A program made the position numbers and the translations under genes. This document shows positions 7,648 through 15,883 of a stretch of DNA of 64,000 nt, piece by piece. Positions within the stretch are counted from its first letter, which is position 1; every line of letters begins with the position of its first letter. A model generated the notes under the pieces. It was not told where the DNA came from, made no database searches, and saw only the letters and a list, made by a program, of their open reading frames with translations. Source of the DNA: JAPPFW01 sp965200835 (lineage in GTDB: Bacteria > Actinomycetota > Acidimicrobiia > Spongiisociales > Spongiisociaceae); contig OZ241390.1 in NCBI GenBank assembly GCA_965200835.1, positions 1,612,001 through 1,676,000 on the forward strand, in the 5' to 3' direction.

Positions 7648-9009
7648 ATGGCCGAACCAACCAAGATCCTGCTGGACGAGTCGGAGCTTCCGACCCACTG
7701 GTACAACATCATCCCAGGCCTACCCTCTCCGCCACCGCCGGTGCTCCATCCCGGGACGCTCGAGCCGGTGGGCCCGGCGGACCTGGCGCCGCTGTTCCCG
7801 ATGGACCTCATCCTCCAAGAGGTCTCTGCGGAGAGCTACATTGAGATTCCTGAGGAAGTCCGCGAGATATATCGCCTGTGGCGGCCTAGTCCCCTGTATC
7901 GGGCCCACCGCCTGGAGCGGGAACTCGATACGCCCGCCCGTATCTACTACAAGTACGAGGGGGTTAGCCCGGCCGGATCCCACAAGCCGAACACGGCGGT
8001 GGCACAGGCCTACTACAACGCCAAGGCCGGGATCCGCAAGCTGACCACCGAGACGGGCGCCGGCCAGTGGGGAAGTGCGCTGGCGCTGGCCTGCCAGATG
8101 TTCGGACTGGAGTGCGAGGTTTGGCAGGTGGCTGCCTCGTTCGACCAGAAGCCTTACCGGGGTTCGATGATGCGCACCTGGGGGGCCACCATCCACTCCA
8201 GTCCCTCCGAAGTGACCAACGCCGGCCGGGCCATCCTGGCACAGGATCCGGAAAGCCCGGGCAGCCTTGGCATCGCCATCTCCGAAGCGGTGGAGGTGGC
8301 GGCCACCAATGCCGATACCAACTACTCGCTCGGGTCGGTGCTCAACCATGTGCTGCTGCACCAGACCGTGATCGGTCAGGAAGCCGCCGCCCAGCTAGCC
8401 AAGGTAGGCGAGAGCCCGGACATCATCATCGGCTGCACCGGCGGCGGTTCCAACTTCTCGGGCCTGTCGTTCCCGTTCATCCGTGAGAAGCTGGCGGGCA
8501 ACATCGATCCCATCATCAGGGCGGTAGAGCCGGCGGCCTGCCCCTCCCTCACCAAGGGTGAGTACCGCTATGACTTCGGCGACACCATCGGGATGACCCC
8601 CCTGATCAAGATGCACACGCTGGGCCACTCGTTCGTGCCCGACCCCATCCACGCCGGTGGGTTGCGCTACCACGGGATGTCTCCACTGGTGTCGCACCTC
8701 TGCGAGATCGGTCTGATGGAGGCGGAAGCCATCGGGCAGGTGGAGTGCTTCGAAGCCGCCATCCGGTTTGCCCGCACCGAAGGAATCATCCCGGCGCCCG
8801 AGCCCACTCACGCCATCGCCGCAGCTATCCGGGAGGCCGAGCAATGCCGGCAGTCGGGCGAGGACCGGGTGGTCCTCATCGCGCTGTGCGGCCACGGGCA
8901 CTTCGACATGGCCGCCTATGACACCTTCCTGGCCGGGGATCTCTTCGATTACGAGTTCCCGTCCGAAGCGATCGGCGCCGCCCTGGAGAAGGTCCCGGTG
9001 GTGGCCTGA
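7648..9009 (+). CDS. trpB: TrpB2-type tryptophan synthase beta-like enzyme
   Basis: A 453-residue PLP enzyme. The lysine that binds PLP is in GSHKPNTAVAQ, the phosphate-cradling glycine loop is GCTGGGSNFSG, and TETGAGQWGSALALA is the beta-subunit COMM-region signature. The long N-terminal extension (IPGLPSPPPPVLHP ... IEIPEEVREIYRLWRPSPLYRAHRLE) marks the TrpB2 subfamily, which can work without a TrpA partner; no trpA is nearby. It would condense indole with serine to give tryptophan, possibly salvaging free indole. GAGGAGG lies just upstream and two ATGs follow (7645 and 7648); the second gives the better spacing. Confidence 0.9.
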   Translation: MAEPTKILLDESELPTHWYNIIPGLPSPPPPVLHPGTLEPVGPADLAPLFPMDLILQEVSAESYIEIPEEVREIYRLWRPSPLYRAHRLERELDTPARIYYKYEGVSPAGSHKPNTAVAQAYYNAKAGIRKLTTETGAGQWGSALALACQMFGLECEVWQVAASFDQKPYRGSMMRTWGATIHSSPSEVTNAGRAILAQDPESPGSLGIAISEAVEVAATNADTNYSLGSVLNHVLLHQTVIGQEAAAQLAKVGESPDIIIGCTGGGSNFSGLSFPFIREKLAGNIDPIIRAVEPAACPSLTKGEYRYDFGDTIGMTPLIKMHTLGHSFVPDPIHAGGLRYHGMSPLVSHLCEIGLMEAEAIGQVECFEAAIRFARTEGIIPAPEPTHAIAAAIREAEQCRQSGEDRVVLIALCGHGHFDMAAYDTFLAGDLFDYEFPSEAIGAALEKVPVVA

Positions 9010-9049
9010 GCAATACCGCTGGCTTGAGTGGCGATCAAAACCCGATCAG

Positions 9050-10042
9050 CTAGATAGGGAGGGTGAGCTGGTCGTTACCCTCCCTCCGGGCCGCGTAGCG
9101 GTTGCGGCGGCGGTCCGGAGCCGGATGGCGATGAGCGGTGACCATCCGCCCGATCATGCCTCCGAGCCGCTTGCGCATGGCAGGTGATGCATAGGACCGC
9201 TGCCCGTAGGTGTGGCGGTAGTACCTGATCAGGTGGGGATAGTCCCTCTCCACATGATGGAAGTAGTGATCCTTGAGCGGCCCTCGCAGGTGCAGGTAGG
9301 AACCGGTGATGAAGCTCGCACCGGCCTCGGCCGCGCCCATCACCACTGCCTCGATCTGGTCCGGATGGTCGGAGATGCCGGGGAGGATGGGCGCCATCAG
9401 CACCCCGGAGGAGATTCCCTGATCGTTGAGACGCTTCACCGCGTCAAGGCGTTTGCGGGGATGGGGGGTACCGGGCTCGGTGCGGGACCACACATCGCTG
9501 TCGAGGGTTCCTACCGAGAAGTTCACCGTAACCTCCGCGTGGCGAGCGGCCTCGGAGAGCAGGTCCAGATCCCGTAGCACCAGCGGGGACTTGGTGAGGA
9601 TGGAGAAGGGGTTACGGCGTTCCGCCAGCACCTCCACTATGCCTCGGGTGATCCGGTACTTCCCCTCGGCTGCCTGGTAGGGATCGGTGTTGGTTCCCAT
9701 GGCTATCGGATGCCCCGCCCAGCGCGCCGGCGCCGTCTCATGGCGGACTACCTCGGGGGCGTTGATCTTGACCACGATCTTGGTGTCGAAATCGGCCGCG
9801 ATGTCGAGGCCCAGGTAGTCGTGGGTCGGGCGGGCGAAGCAATAGGTGCAGGCGTGGCTGCAACCCCGGTAGGCGTTGATGGTGTGGGAGAAGGGTAGGA
9901 CTCCCGGGTTCGGCACCCGGTTGATGATCGTACGTGACTCCACCACCAGGAACTCGAGGCCCCGGTAGGCACCGCGACCTACCCGGCGCTCGATCACCGA
10001 GTCGAAGAGTGCCGGTCGCTGGTCGGGTGCGTCAGTGGTCAC
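9050..10042 (-). CDS. Radical SAM protein, Rv2578c-like, under a LexA box
   Basis: About 330 residues with the radical SAM cluster motif C-x3-C-x2-C in GCSHACTYCFARP, preceded by VPNPGVLPFSHTINAYRG, the pattern of mycobacterial Rv2578c and distant spore-photoproduct-lyase-like proteins. ALGTNTDPYQ-type (here AMGTNTDPYQAAEGKY) and ILTKSPLVLRD segments agree. Substrate unknown. An ATG at 10081 would begin inside the LexA box; I prefer the GTG at 10042, aligned with the N terminus of Rv2578c (RW...), which leaves the box 34 bases upstream, similar to ruvC. The box predicts SOS induction and hence a DNA-damage role (inference). Confidence 0.85.
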   Translation of the reverse strand: MTTDAPDQRPALFDSVIERRVGRGAYRGLEFLVVESRTIINRVPNPGVLPFSHTINAYRGCSHACTYCFARPTHDYLGLDIAADFDTKIVVKINAPEVVRHETAPARWAGHPIAMGTNTDPYQAAEGKYRITRGIVEVLAERRNPFSILTKSPLVLRDLDLLSEAARHAEVTVNFSVGTLDSDVWSRTEPGTPHPRKRLDAVKRLNDQGISSGVLMAPILPGISDHPDQIEAVVMGAAEAGASFITGSYLHLRGPLKDHYFHHVERDYPHLIRYYRHTYGQRSYASPAMRKRLGGMIGRMVTAHRHPAPDRRRNRYAARREGNDQLTLPI

Positions 10043-10075
10043 CCAGCGGAATTGTCCCACCCACCCAACATAGTC

Positions 10076-10087
10076 GAACATATGTTC
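10076..10087. promoter_or_regulatory. LexA (SOS) box between the radical SAM gene and pgi
   Basis: GAACATATGTTC is a perfect palindrome flanked by TC on the left and GT on the right, matching the Gram-positive/actinobacterial LexA operator (CGAAC-N4-GTTCG). The identical 12-mer occurs upstream of ruvC at 34276-34287, a well-known SOS target, which strongly supports the assignment. It most likely controls the leftward radical SAM gene; the rightward pgi starts 74 bases away. Confidence 0.85.
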
Positions 10088-10161
10088 GTGTCACTCAGCT
10101 GGCGGATAGGCAAGCGCCCGTTCCGGGTAGGGTCAGGTTGTTTGCTACCGCCCGAGGACCG

Positions 10162-11829
10162 ATGACCTCTGACATACCTGCCATCTCCTTCGCGCTCGGC
10201 AGCCTGGCTGACCGGGTCGAGCAGCGGCTCGCCTCCTGGGATGCCGAGGAGTTCGGCGCTCGGATATGGGCGAAGGATCACACGATCTGGTCCCCGGAGC
10301 CGGTGCCGGAGCTCACCGATCGGCTGGGCTGGCTCGAGTTGCCGGGCGAGACCGGGCAGGTCGGCCCGTACGAGGAGTTCGCGGCGGAGGTTCGCCACGA
10401 AGTAGATCGCGTCGTCCTGCTCGGTATGGGTGGATCCAGCCTGGCGCCCGAGGTCTACCAATCAGTGTTCGGCAACGCCACCGGGCATCCGCAGCTAATG
10501 GTGCTCGACAGCACCCATCCCCAGGCGGTCGAAGAGGTCGCAGCCAGGATCGATCCCTGCCGTACCCTCTTCGTGGTCGCTTCCAAGTCCGGCGGCACGA
10601 TCGAGACCCTATCCCTCTATCGCTACTTCTGGCGGTCGGTGTCGTCGGTCACGGACCATCCCGGTAGCAGGTTCATCGCCATCACCGATCCAGGATCGGG
10701 GCTGGAGGCGCTAGCGAGGGAGAGAGGTTTCCGGCGAGTCTTCCGGTCCCCTCCCGAGGTGGGAGGTCGCTACTCGGCGCTCACTCCGTTCGGCCTCGTC
10801 CCCGCTGCGCTGATCGGTATGGACCTCGGTCGCATGCTCTCCTCCGCCGCTGCCATGGCCGTCGCGTGCGGTCCGGCAATACCGGCGTCGCGCAACCCGG
10901 CCCTTCGGCTCGCGGCGGCCCTGGGAGAAGCAACCAGGTCTGGCCGTGACAAGATCACTTACCTGTGCTCACCGGCGGTCGCCCCCTTCGGCGGATGGGT
11001 GGAGCAGCTGATCGCCGAGAGCACCGGCAAGAACGGGACCGGCATCGTGCCGGTGGTCGGGGAGACCCCTGGCTCACCCCACGTGTACGGCGACGATCGG
11101 CTGTTCGTGCGCATGGCGATGGTGGGGGAGGAAGACGAAGGACTGGACCTGGTAGAGGCTTTGGAAGCGGCCGGGCATCCGGCCATCCGTATCGTTCTGG
11201 GCGACCCGTACGATCTCGGTGCCGAGTTGTTCCGGAGCGAGCTGGCGGTTGCCGCAGCCGGATCGATCCTCGGTATCAACCCGTTCGATCAGCCCGACGT
11301 GCAGTTGGCCAAGGATCTGGCCGGCCGGGCCATGTTGGAAGGTGGCCTCGGCGGCGCCATCGACGAGGTGTCGACCGGCCGGCCAGGTGAGCTGGAGGCC
11401 CGGCTGGCGGTGTGGATCGGGCTGCTTCGCCCCGGTGACTACCTAGGCATCCAGGCTTTCCTTCCCATGGACGGCGCTGCTCACCCGCTCATCGAGCAGC
11501 TCGCCGGTCTGCTACGCGATCGATGCCGGGCGGCGGTCACGCTCGGATACGGGCCGAGGTTCCTCCACTCCACCGGACAGCTCCACAAGGGGGGTGCCCG
11601 CAACGGTCTGTTTCTGCAGCTGGTCGATCGACCCCCTCCCGACCTGGCAATACCCGAGGCTGGTTTCACCTTTGGTGAGCTGATCGAGGGCCAGGCGGCC
11701 GGGGACTACCTGGCCCTGGAGTCCCGGGGTCAGCGGATACTTCGAGTGCGGCTGGAGAGCGGCGTGGCCAGCGGGGTGGCGGATGTCGTCGACCGGATCG
11801 CCGCGATCTTCGAGACAGTGGAGCAGTAA
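10162..11829 (+). CDS. pgi: Glucose-6-phosphate isomerase
   Basis: 555 residues. It interconverts glucose-6-phosphate and fructose-6-phosphate. The sugar-phosphate binding elements are visible: LLGMGGSSLAPEV, VASKSGGTIETLSLYRYF, GGRYSALTPFGLVPAALIGMD, AESTGKNGTGIVPV and, near the end, LHSTGQLHKGG with the catalytic lysine region. The sequence is of the type that forms the isomerase half of transaldolase-isomerase fusions in actinobacteria, but here it stands alone. The start is the ATG at 10162 after GAGG; an open frame extends further upstream but across the LexA box. It abuts zwf, so the two enzymes at the glucose-6-phosphate branch point are coupled. Confidence 0.92.
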   Translation: MTSDIPAISFALGSLADRVEQRLASWDAEEFGARIWAKDHTIWSPEPVPELTDRLGWLELPGETGQVGPYEEFAAEVRHEVDRVVLLGMGGSSLAPEVYQSVFGNATGHPQLMVLDSTHPQAVEEVAARIDPCRTLFVVASKSGGTIETLSLYRYFWRSVSSVTDHPGSRFIAITDPGSGLEALARERGFRRVFRSPPEVGGRYSALTPFGLVPAALIGMDLGRMLSSAAAMAVACGPAIPASRNPALRLAAALGEATRSGRDKITYLCSPAVAPFGGWVEQLIAESTGKNGTGIVPVVGETPGSPHVYGDDRLFVRMAMVGEEDEGLDLVEALEAAGHPAIRIVLGDPYDLGAELFRSELAVAAAGSILGINPFDQPDVQLAKDLAGRAMLEGGLGGAIDEVSTGRPGELEARLAVWIGLLRPGDYLGIQAFLPMDGAAHPLIEQLAGLLRDRCRAAVTLGYGPRFLHSTGQLHKGGARNGLFLQLVDRPPPDLAIPEAGFTFGELIEGQAAGDYLALESRGQRILRVRLESGVASGVADVVDRIAAIFETVEQ

Positions 11830-13341
11830 GTGGAATCGCTGCCCATGGGGGGCACCAAGGCGGTGGACCGCCACCTCTTGGTGGTGTTCGGGGCTACCGG
11901 CGACCTGTACAACCTGAAGCTGGCGCCGGCCCTCTATCGCCTGGTCCGCCAGTACGGGCTGGGGGACCGATTCGTGATGCTGGGGGTGGCCCGCACCGAG
12001 CTGACGGATGCCGAGTTCAGGGCTTCTTCCCGGCGGGCAATTGCGAGCACCGGGCACGAACCGACTCTGTCGGAGGGACCGTGCGGGGATCCCGCCCAGT
12101 GGTGCGAGGAGGTCATGCACTACCACTGGATAGCTGATGGGCGGGCTGCCTCCTTCGAGGCTCTCCGGGTTCGCATAGAGCAGGTCGAGGCGACGCACGG
12201 CCTGTCCGGTAACCGGATCTTCTACCTGGCCCTGCCCCCGTCGGCCTTCGCGGAAACAGTCAGAGGGTTAGGAGCGTCGGGCCTGTCCAAGAGCTCGGGT
12301 TGGACCCGGCTGGTGGTGGAGAAGCCCTTCGGCTCCGATCTTGATTCGGCCATGGAGCTCAACCACAACCTCCACGAGAGCTTCGACGAGCGTCAGATCT
12401 ACCGCATCGACCATTACCTGGGTAAGGCGACCGTGCAGAACCTGCTGGTGTTCCGGTTCGCCAACCCGCTGTTCGAATCGGTCTGGAACCGGGATCGCAT
12501 CGACAATGTTCAGATAACCGTGGCGGAGCAGGTGGGAATCGGCGACCGGGCGAGCTATTACGACCGGGCGGGCGCCCTGCGCGACATGGTGCAGAACCAC
12601 CTGACCCAAGTCCTGAGTCTGGTGGCGATGGAACCACCCGTCTCCTTCGACGCCGAGGCCATCCGTGACGAGAAGGTGAAGGTCCTCCAGTCGATCAGGT
12701 CCCTCGACCACGCTGATGTGGTGCTGGGCCAGTACCGGTGTGGCCGCACGGGTGGGAGGCATGTATTGGGATATCAGGAGGAGCCGGGAGTGGAGGCAGA
12801 TAGCCTCACCGAAACTTACGCCGCCCTGACGATGTACATCGACAGCTGGCGCTGGCAGGGAGTGCCTTTCTACCTCCGAACCGGGAAGCGCATGGCCACC
12901 CGACTCACCCAGATAGCGGTTACCTTCCGCGAACCGCCGGTCCCCCTGTTCGAGACCTTCGAGCGGGGACGAGGACAAGGGGGCAATGTGTTGTACGTGA
13001 GGCTCCAGCCACACGAGGGCTTCGACCTGCTGTTCGATGTACAGGTACCGTCGGATCCTCCCCAGTTGGCCACCATGCCGCTGGCCTTCCAATACGAACA
13101 GGCTTTCGGGAACCTCCCCGATGCCTACGAGACGCTGCTGTACGACGTCATGATCGGTGATCGGACCCTATTCGTGCGTTCCGACGAGGTGGAACAGGCC
13201 TGGCGCCTATACACGCCTATCCTCGGAAGCGGGATCCGCCCGGCTCCTTACCAGGCCGGCTCGTGGGGTCCTGCGGAGGCCAGATTGTTGCTCGGTCGGG
13301 AGAACCGGAACTGGACCGTACGGCTACCTGACGATAGGTAA
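11830..13341 (+). CDS. zwf: Glucose-6-phosphate 1-dehydrogenase
   Basis: 503 residues, usual length for the family. It oxidises glucose-6-phosphate to 6-phosphogluconolactone with NADP, opening the oxidative pentose phosphate pathway. The nucleotide-binding motif is VVFGATGDLYNLKLAPALY (normally GATGDLxxRKL), and the active-site motif is RIDHYLGKATVQNLLVFRFAN with the catalytic His nearby. VPFYLRTGKRM and the C-terminal EAYETLLYDVMIGD-type segment (here DAYETLLYDVMIGD) complete the signature. GTG at 11830 directly follows the pgi stop; ATG at 11845 is a reasonable alternative. Confidence 0.93.
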   Translation: MESLPMGGTKAVDRHLLVVFGATGDLYNLKLAPALYRLVRQYGLGDRFVMLGVARTELTDAEFRASSRRAIASTGHEPTLSEGPCGDPAQWCEEVMHYHWIADGRAASFEALRVRIEQVEATHGLSGNRIFYLALPPSAFAETVRGLGASGLSKSSGWTRLVVEKPFGSDLDSAMELNHNLHESFDERQIYRIDHYLGKATVQNLLVFRFANPLFESVWNRDRIDNVQITVAEQVGIGDRASYYDRAGALRDMVQNHLTQVLSLVAMEPPVSFDAEAIRDEKVKVLQSIRSLDHADVVLGQYRCGRTGGRHVLGYQEEPGVEADSLTETYAALTMYIDSWRWQGVPFYLRTGKRMATRLTQIAVTFREPPVPLFETFERGRGQGGNVLYVRLQPHEGFDLLFDVQVPSDPPQLATMPLAFQYEQAFGNLPDAYETLLYDVMIGDRTLFVRSDEVEQAWRLYTPILGSGIRPAPYQAGSWGPAEARLLLGRENRNWTVRLPDDR

Positions 13342-13454
13342 GTGGTTCCCTACGAGCTGCCCCAGGCACCTTCCAATCTGGTAAGCGATTCGCCTCCTAG
13401 CCATTTCCGGGACCGTTTAACTAACGTCTGTCCCGTCGGTGTCCTGGAGTGTCC

Positions 13455-14093
13455 ATGAAGCGTCTGTTTATTGCCCTGCTGTTGCCAGTGGTCCTGATTG
13501 GGTGCGCAAGCGATGACAACCCGGAACCGGAACAGTTGGGAATGGAACAACCGGACCTGGCACAGCCGGACATGGAGCAGCCCGAGGTGGACGAGCCGGA
13601 GGTGCAGGCGGTTGCCTCGCTAGAGGGAAGCGAACCAGTCGAGGGCGAGGAGAGGGAGACGTCTACGCCGCAGTTCGAGCAGGGGCTGCTGCTCTTCACC
13701 GCCTGCATGCGGGAACAGGGGGTGGAAGTGCCCGACATCCCGGTCGATCCCGATGGTCGCCCGATCCTGTCCTCCGACCTGGTTCAGAGGATCGATACGG
13801 AGTCCCCGGAATTCGCGGCGGCCTTCGCCCGTTGCGTACCCTTCCTCACCGCCTCCTCGCCGGTGGCCCTCGGTGCCGATCCGGAGCTGCAAGCGGTGGT
13901 CATCGACGCTCTCCGGCGGTTTTCGGTCTGCATGCGTAACAACGGGGTGGAGAACTTCCCCGATCCGGCCCCGGGTTGGGATGGCAATGGCTCTCCCTAT
14001 CCGGTCGCCGAGGCGTTCGACACCTCCGACCCCGAGGTGGACCTGGCACTCAAGGAGTGCTCCGGGCTGATCACCGCTCCGAGCGTGGGCTGA
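13455..14093 (+). CDS. Secreted lipoprotein of unknown function
   Basis: 212 residues with a short lipoprotein signal (MKRLFIALLLPVVLIGC, lipobox LIGC), then an acidic proline-rich linker with repeats of the form MEQPDLAQPDMEQPEVDEPE, then a compact domain with cysteines in ACMREQGVEVPDIP and CMRNNGVENFPDP. The duplicated C-M-R-x2-G-V-x2-P-D-P pattern suggests two related halves; this is seen in many actinobacterial surface lipoproteins without known function. CTGGAG precedes the ATG at 13455 by five bases, preferred to the in-frame GTG at 13449. The stop overlaps the next start, so it belongs with the MacAB-like export genes. Confidence 0.75.
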   Translation: MKRLFIALLLPVVLIGCASDDNPEPEQLGMEQPDLAQPDMEQPEVDEPEVQAVASLEGSEPVEGEERETSTPQFEQGLLLFTACMREQGVEVPDIPVDPDGRPILSSDLVQRIDTESPEFAAAFARCVPFLTASSPVALGADPELQAVVIDALRRFSVCMRNNGVENFPDPAPGWDGNGSPYPVAEAFDTSDPEVDLALKECSGLITAPSVG

Positions 14094-15163
14094 TGCCCAG
14101 GCCCGCCTGGGTGGCGCTGTTCCTGGTGCTGGTTGCGGTGCTCACGGTGGGGAGTTTCGTAGCGGTGGACCGTCTGGCGGGCGATGAGGCAGACATCACG
14201 GTGGAAAAGCCGGAGCTCGGAGCTGCTGAGGTGGTCCGGACCGACCTACGCCGGATCGAGACGTTCCCGGCCGCCATCCGGTTCTCCGATGTCCGCACGG
14301 TTTTTGCCGCGGCAACCGGGACGGTTACCAGGGTTCCGGCCGAAGGTACCGAGCTAGCGAGAGGCGATCATCTCTTGGAAATCGACGGTCTGCCGGTGTT
14401 CGTCTTCTATGGGGAGCGACCCATGTGGCGCTCGCTGGGTTGGCAGCCGGACGGATCGGGTGTCGAGGGTCCCGATATCGAGCAGCTGGAACTGAACCTG
14501 GAGGCGCTCGGATTGCCCATACGGACCACCCCCGATGACACCTTCGACGGCGATACGGTCCGACTGATAAGAGACTGGCGAGCGGCGGCCGGTCTGCCCG
14601 AGGGCGACCGGGTGGAACTCGGACGGCTGGTGTACGTGCCGGGTGCGATCCGGGTGGGTCGCAGCCTGGTGAGCACCGGTGCGCTGGTATCGCCGGGCAC
14701 TCCGCTCGTGGAGGTGTCGAGCACCAGGCAGGAGATCCGGATGGATCTGCCCATCGGATGGCGGGACCGCATCTCGGTGGGGGATCCGGTGATGGTCAGG
14801 CTTCCCGACGATCGGGGAGCTCCCGGCATCGTGCATGACCTGGGGAGGGTCGTTCCCGCCTCTCCCGAGGTCCGCGGGGGATCGGACATCGTGGAGGTCT
14901 CCATCCGGATGGAAGACCCCAGCCAGGGACCGCCTTTCCATGGATATCCGGTTGAAGTCGAGCTCGTCACCGACCAGGCGGTCGATGTCCTGGCGGTGCC
15001 CGTCAAAGCCCTACTGGCCCTGTCAGAAGGAGGGTACGCGGTAGAGGTCGAGCGGCACGGGCAGGTCGAGCTGGTCGGGGTCAAGACCGGAATGTTCGCC
15101 GGGGGGTTGGTCGAGGTGGAGGGTGACCTGAGAGCCGGCGAGCTGGTCCGGGTACCCAAGTAG
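14093..15163 (+). CDS. Membrane-fusion (MacA/HlyD-like) adaptor with peptidoglycan-binding domain
   Basis: 356 residues. An N-terminal transmembrane anchor (residues 6-26) is followed by a split biotinyl/lipoyl-like region (TVFAAATGTVTRVPAEGTELARG), an inserted peptidoglycan-binding-like helical domain (ELNLEALGLPI ... DTVRLIRDWRAAAGLPEGDRV), and beta-barrel segments up to the C-terminal GGLVEVEGDLRAGELVRVPK, typical of efflux adaptors. The ATG overlaps the lipoprotein stop (TGATG). With the ATPase and permease that follow it forms an ABC export or envelope-stress system, perhaps acting on the co-encoded lipoprotein or a peptide (inference). Confidence 0.8.
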   Translation: MPRPAWVALFLVLVAVLTVGSFVAVDRLAGDEADITVEKPELGAAEVVRTDLRRIETFPAAIRFSDVRTVFAAATGTVTRVPAEGTELARGDHLLEIDGLPVFVFYGERPMWRSLGWQPDGSGVEGPDIEQLELNLEALGLPIRTTPDDTFDGDTVRLIRDWRAAAGLPEGDRVELGRLVYVPGAIRVGRSLVSTGALVSPGTPLVEVSSTRQEIRMDLPIGWRDRISVGDPVMVRLPDDRGAPGIVHDLGRVVPASPEVRGGSDIVEVSIRMEDPSQGPPFHGYPVEVELVTDQAVDVLAVPVKALLALSEGGYAVEVERHGQVELVGVKTGMFAGGLVEVEGDLRAGELVRVPK

Positions 15164-15169
15164 CCGGTC

Positions 15170-15883
15170 ATGCCAGCCGACTTGTCTGCCGCCGGCGGTC
15201 CGGATGCCCCGTCAGTAGAGCTGCATCGGGTTACCAAGACATATCCGGGACCTCCCCCGGTCACTGCCCTATCCGGAGTCACCCTCACGATCCGACCGGG
15301 GGAGCTGGTAGCGGTGGTGGGACCTTCCGGTTCGGGCAAGTCCACTCTGCTCAACCTGATGGGTGGGCTCGATCGGGCTACCTCCGGGTCGGTGAAGCTG
15401 GCCGGCCGGGAGATGACCGGACTCGACGATCGCTCCCTCTCCGGCCTGAGAGCGAACCTGATCGGTTTCGTGTTCCAGGAGTTCTTTCTCCTGCCGGGTA
15501 CCCCGGCTCTTCTGAACGTCGCCGAGGGCCTCCGCTACCGGGGGATGCCGGGCCAGGTCCGGAGGGACCAGGCGGAGGCAGCCCTCCGGAGGGTGGGTCT
15601 GGGGCACCGGTTGCATCACCTACCGGATCAGCTGTCGGGCGGCGAGCGCCAGAGGGTGGCCATCGCCAGAGCCTTGGTGGGCAACCCGGCCGTGGTGTTC
15701 GCCGACGAGCCCACCGGAAACCTCGACAGCAGGACCAGCCGGGAAATAGGTGACCTGCTGGCTGAGCTCAATGACCAGGGAGCAACCATCGTCGCCATCA
15801 CCCACGATGCCGAGATGGCTGCCCGCTTTCCTCGGCGGATAGTGATCCGGGACGGCTCGGTGGTGGTGGAGGAGCGGGATTGA
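15170..15883 (+). CDS. ABC transporter ATPase (MacB/LolD-type)
   Basis: 237 residues, the usual size of stand-alone MacB/LolD-class ATPases. Walker A is GPSGSGKST, the Q-loop is FVFQEFFLLPG, the signature is LSGGERQRVAIARAL, Walker B is VVFADEPTGNLD and the switch histidine lies in AITHD. It powers the adjacent FtsX-like permease. It starts six bases after the adaptor stop, and its own stop overlaps the permease start (TTGA), so the three genes form one operon. Confidence 0.93.
   Translation: MPADLSAAGGPDAPSVELHRVTKTYPGPPPVTALSGVTLTIRPGELVAVVGPSGSGKSTLLNLMGGLDRATSGSVKLAGREMTGLDDRSLSGLRANLIGFVFQEFFLLPGTPALLNVAEGLRYRGMPGQVRRDQAEAALRRVGLGHRLHHLPDQLSGGERQRVAIARALVGNPAVVFADEPTGNLDSRTSREIGDLLAELNDQGATIVAITHDAEMAARFPRRIVIRDGSVVVEERD

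Noticed and set aside
7320..7811. 163-residue open frame on the minus strand
   Set aside because: It overlaps the start of trpB2, has Pro/Arg/Ser-rich low-complexity content typical of antisense frames in GC-rich DNA, and has no ribosome site.
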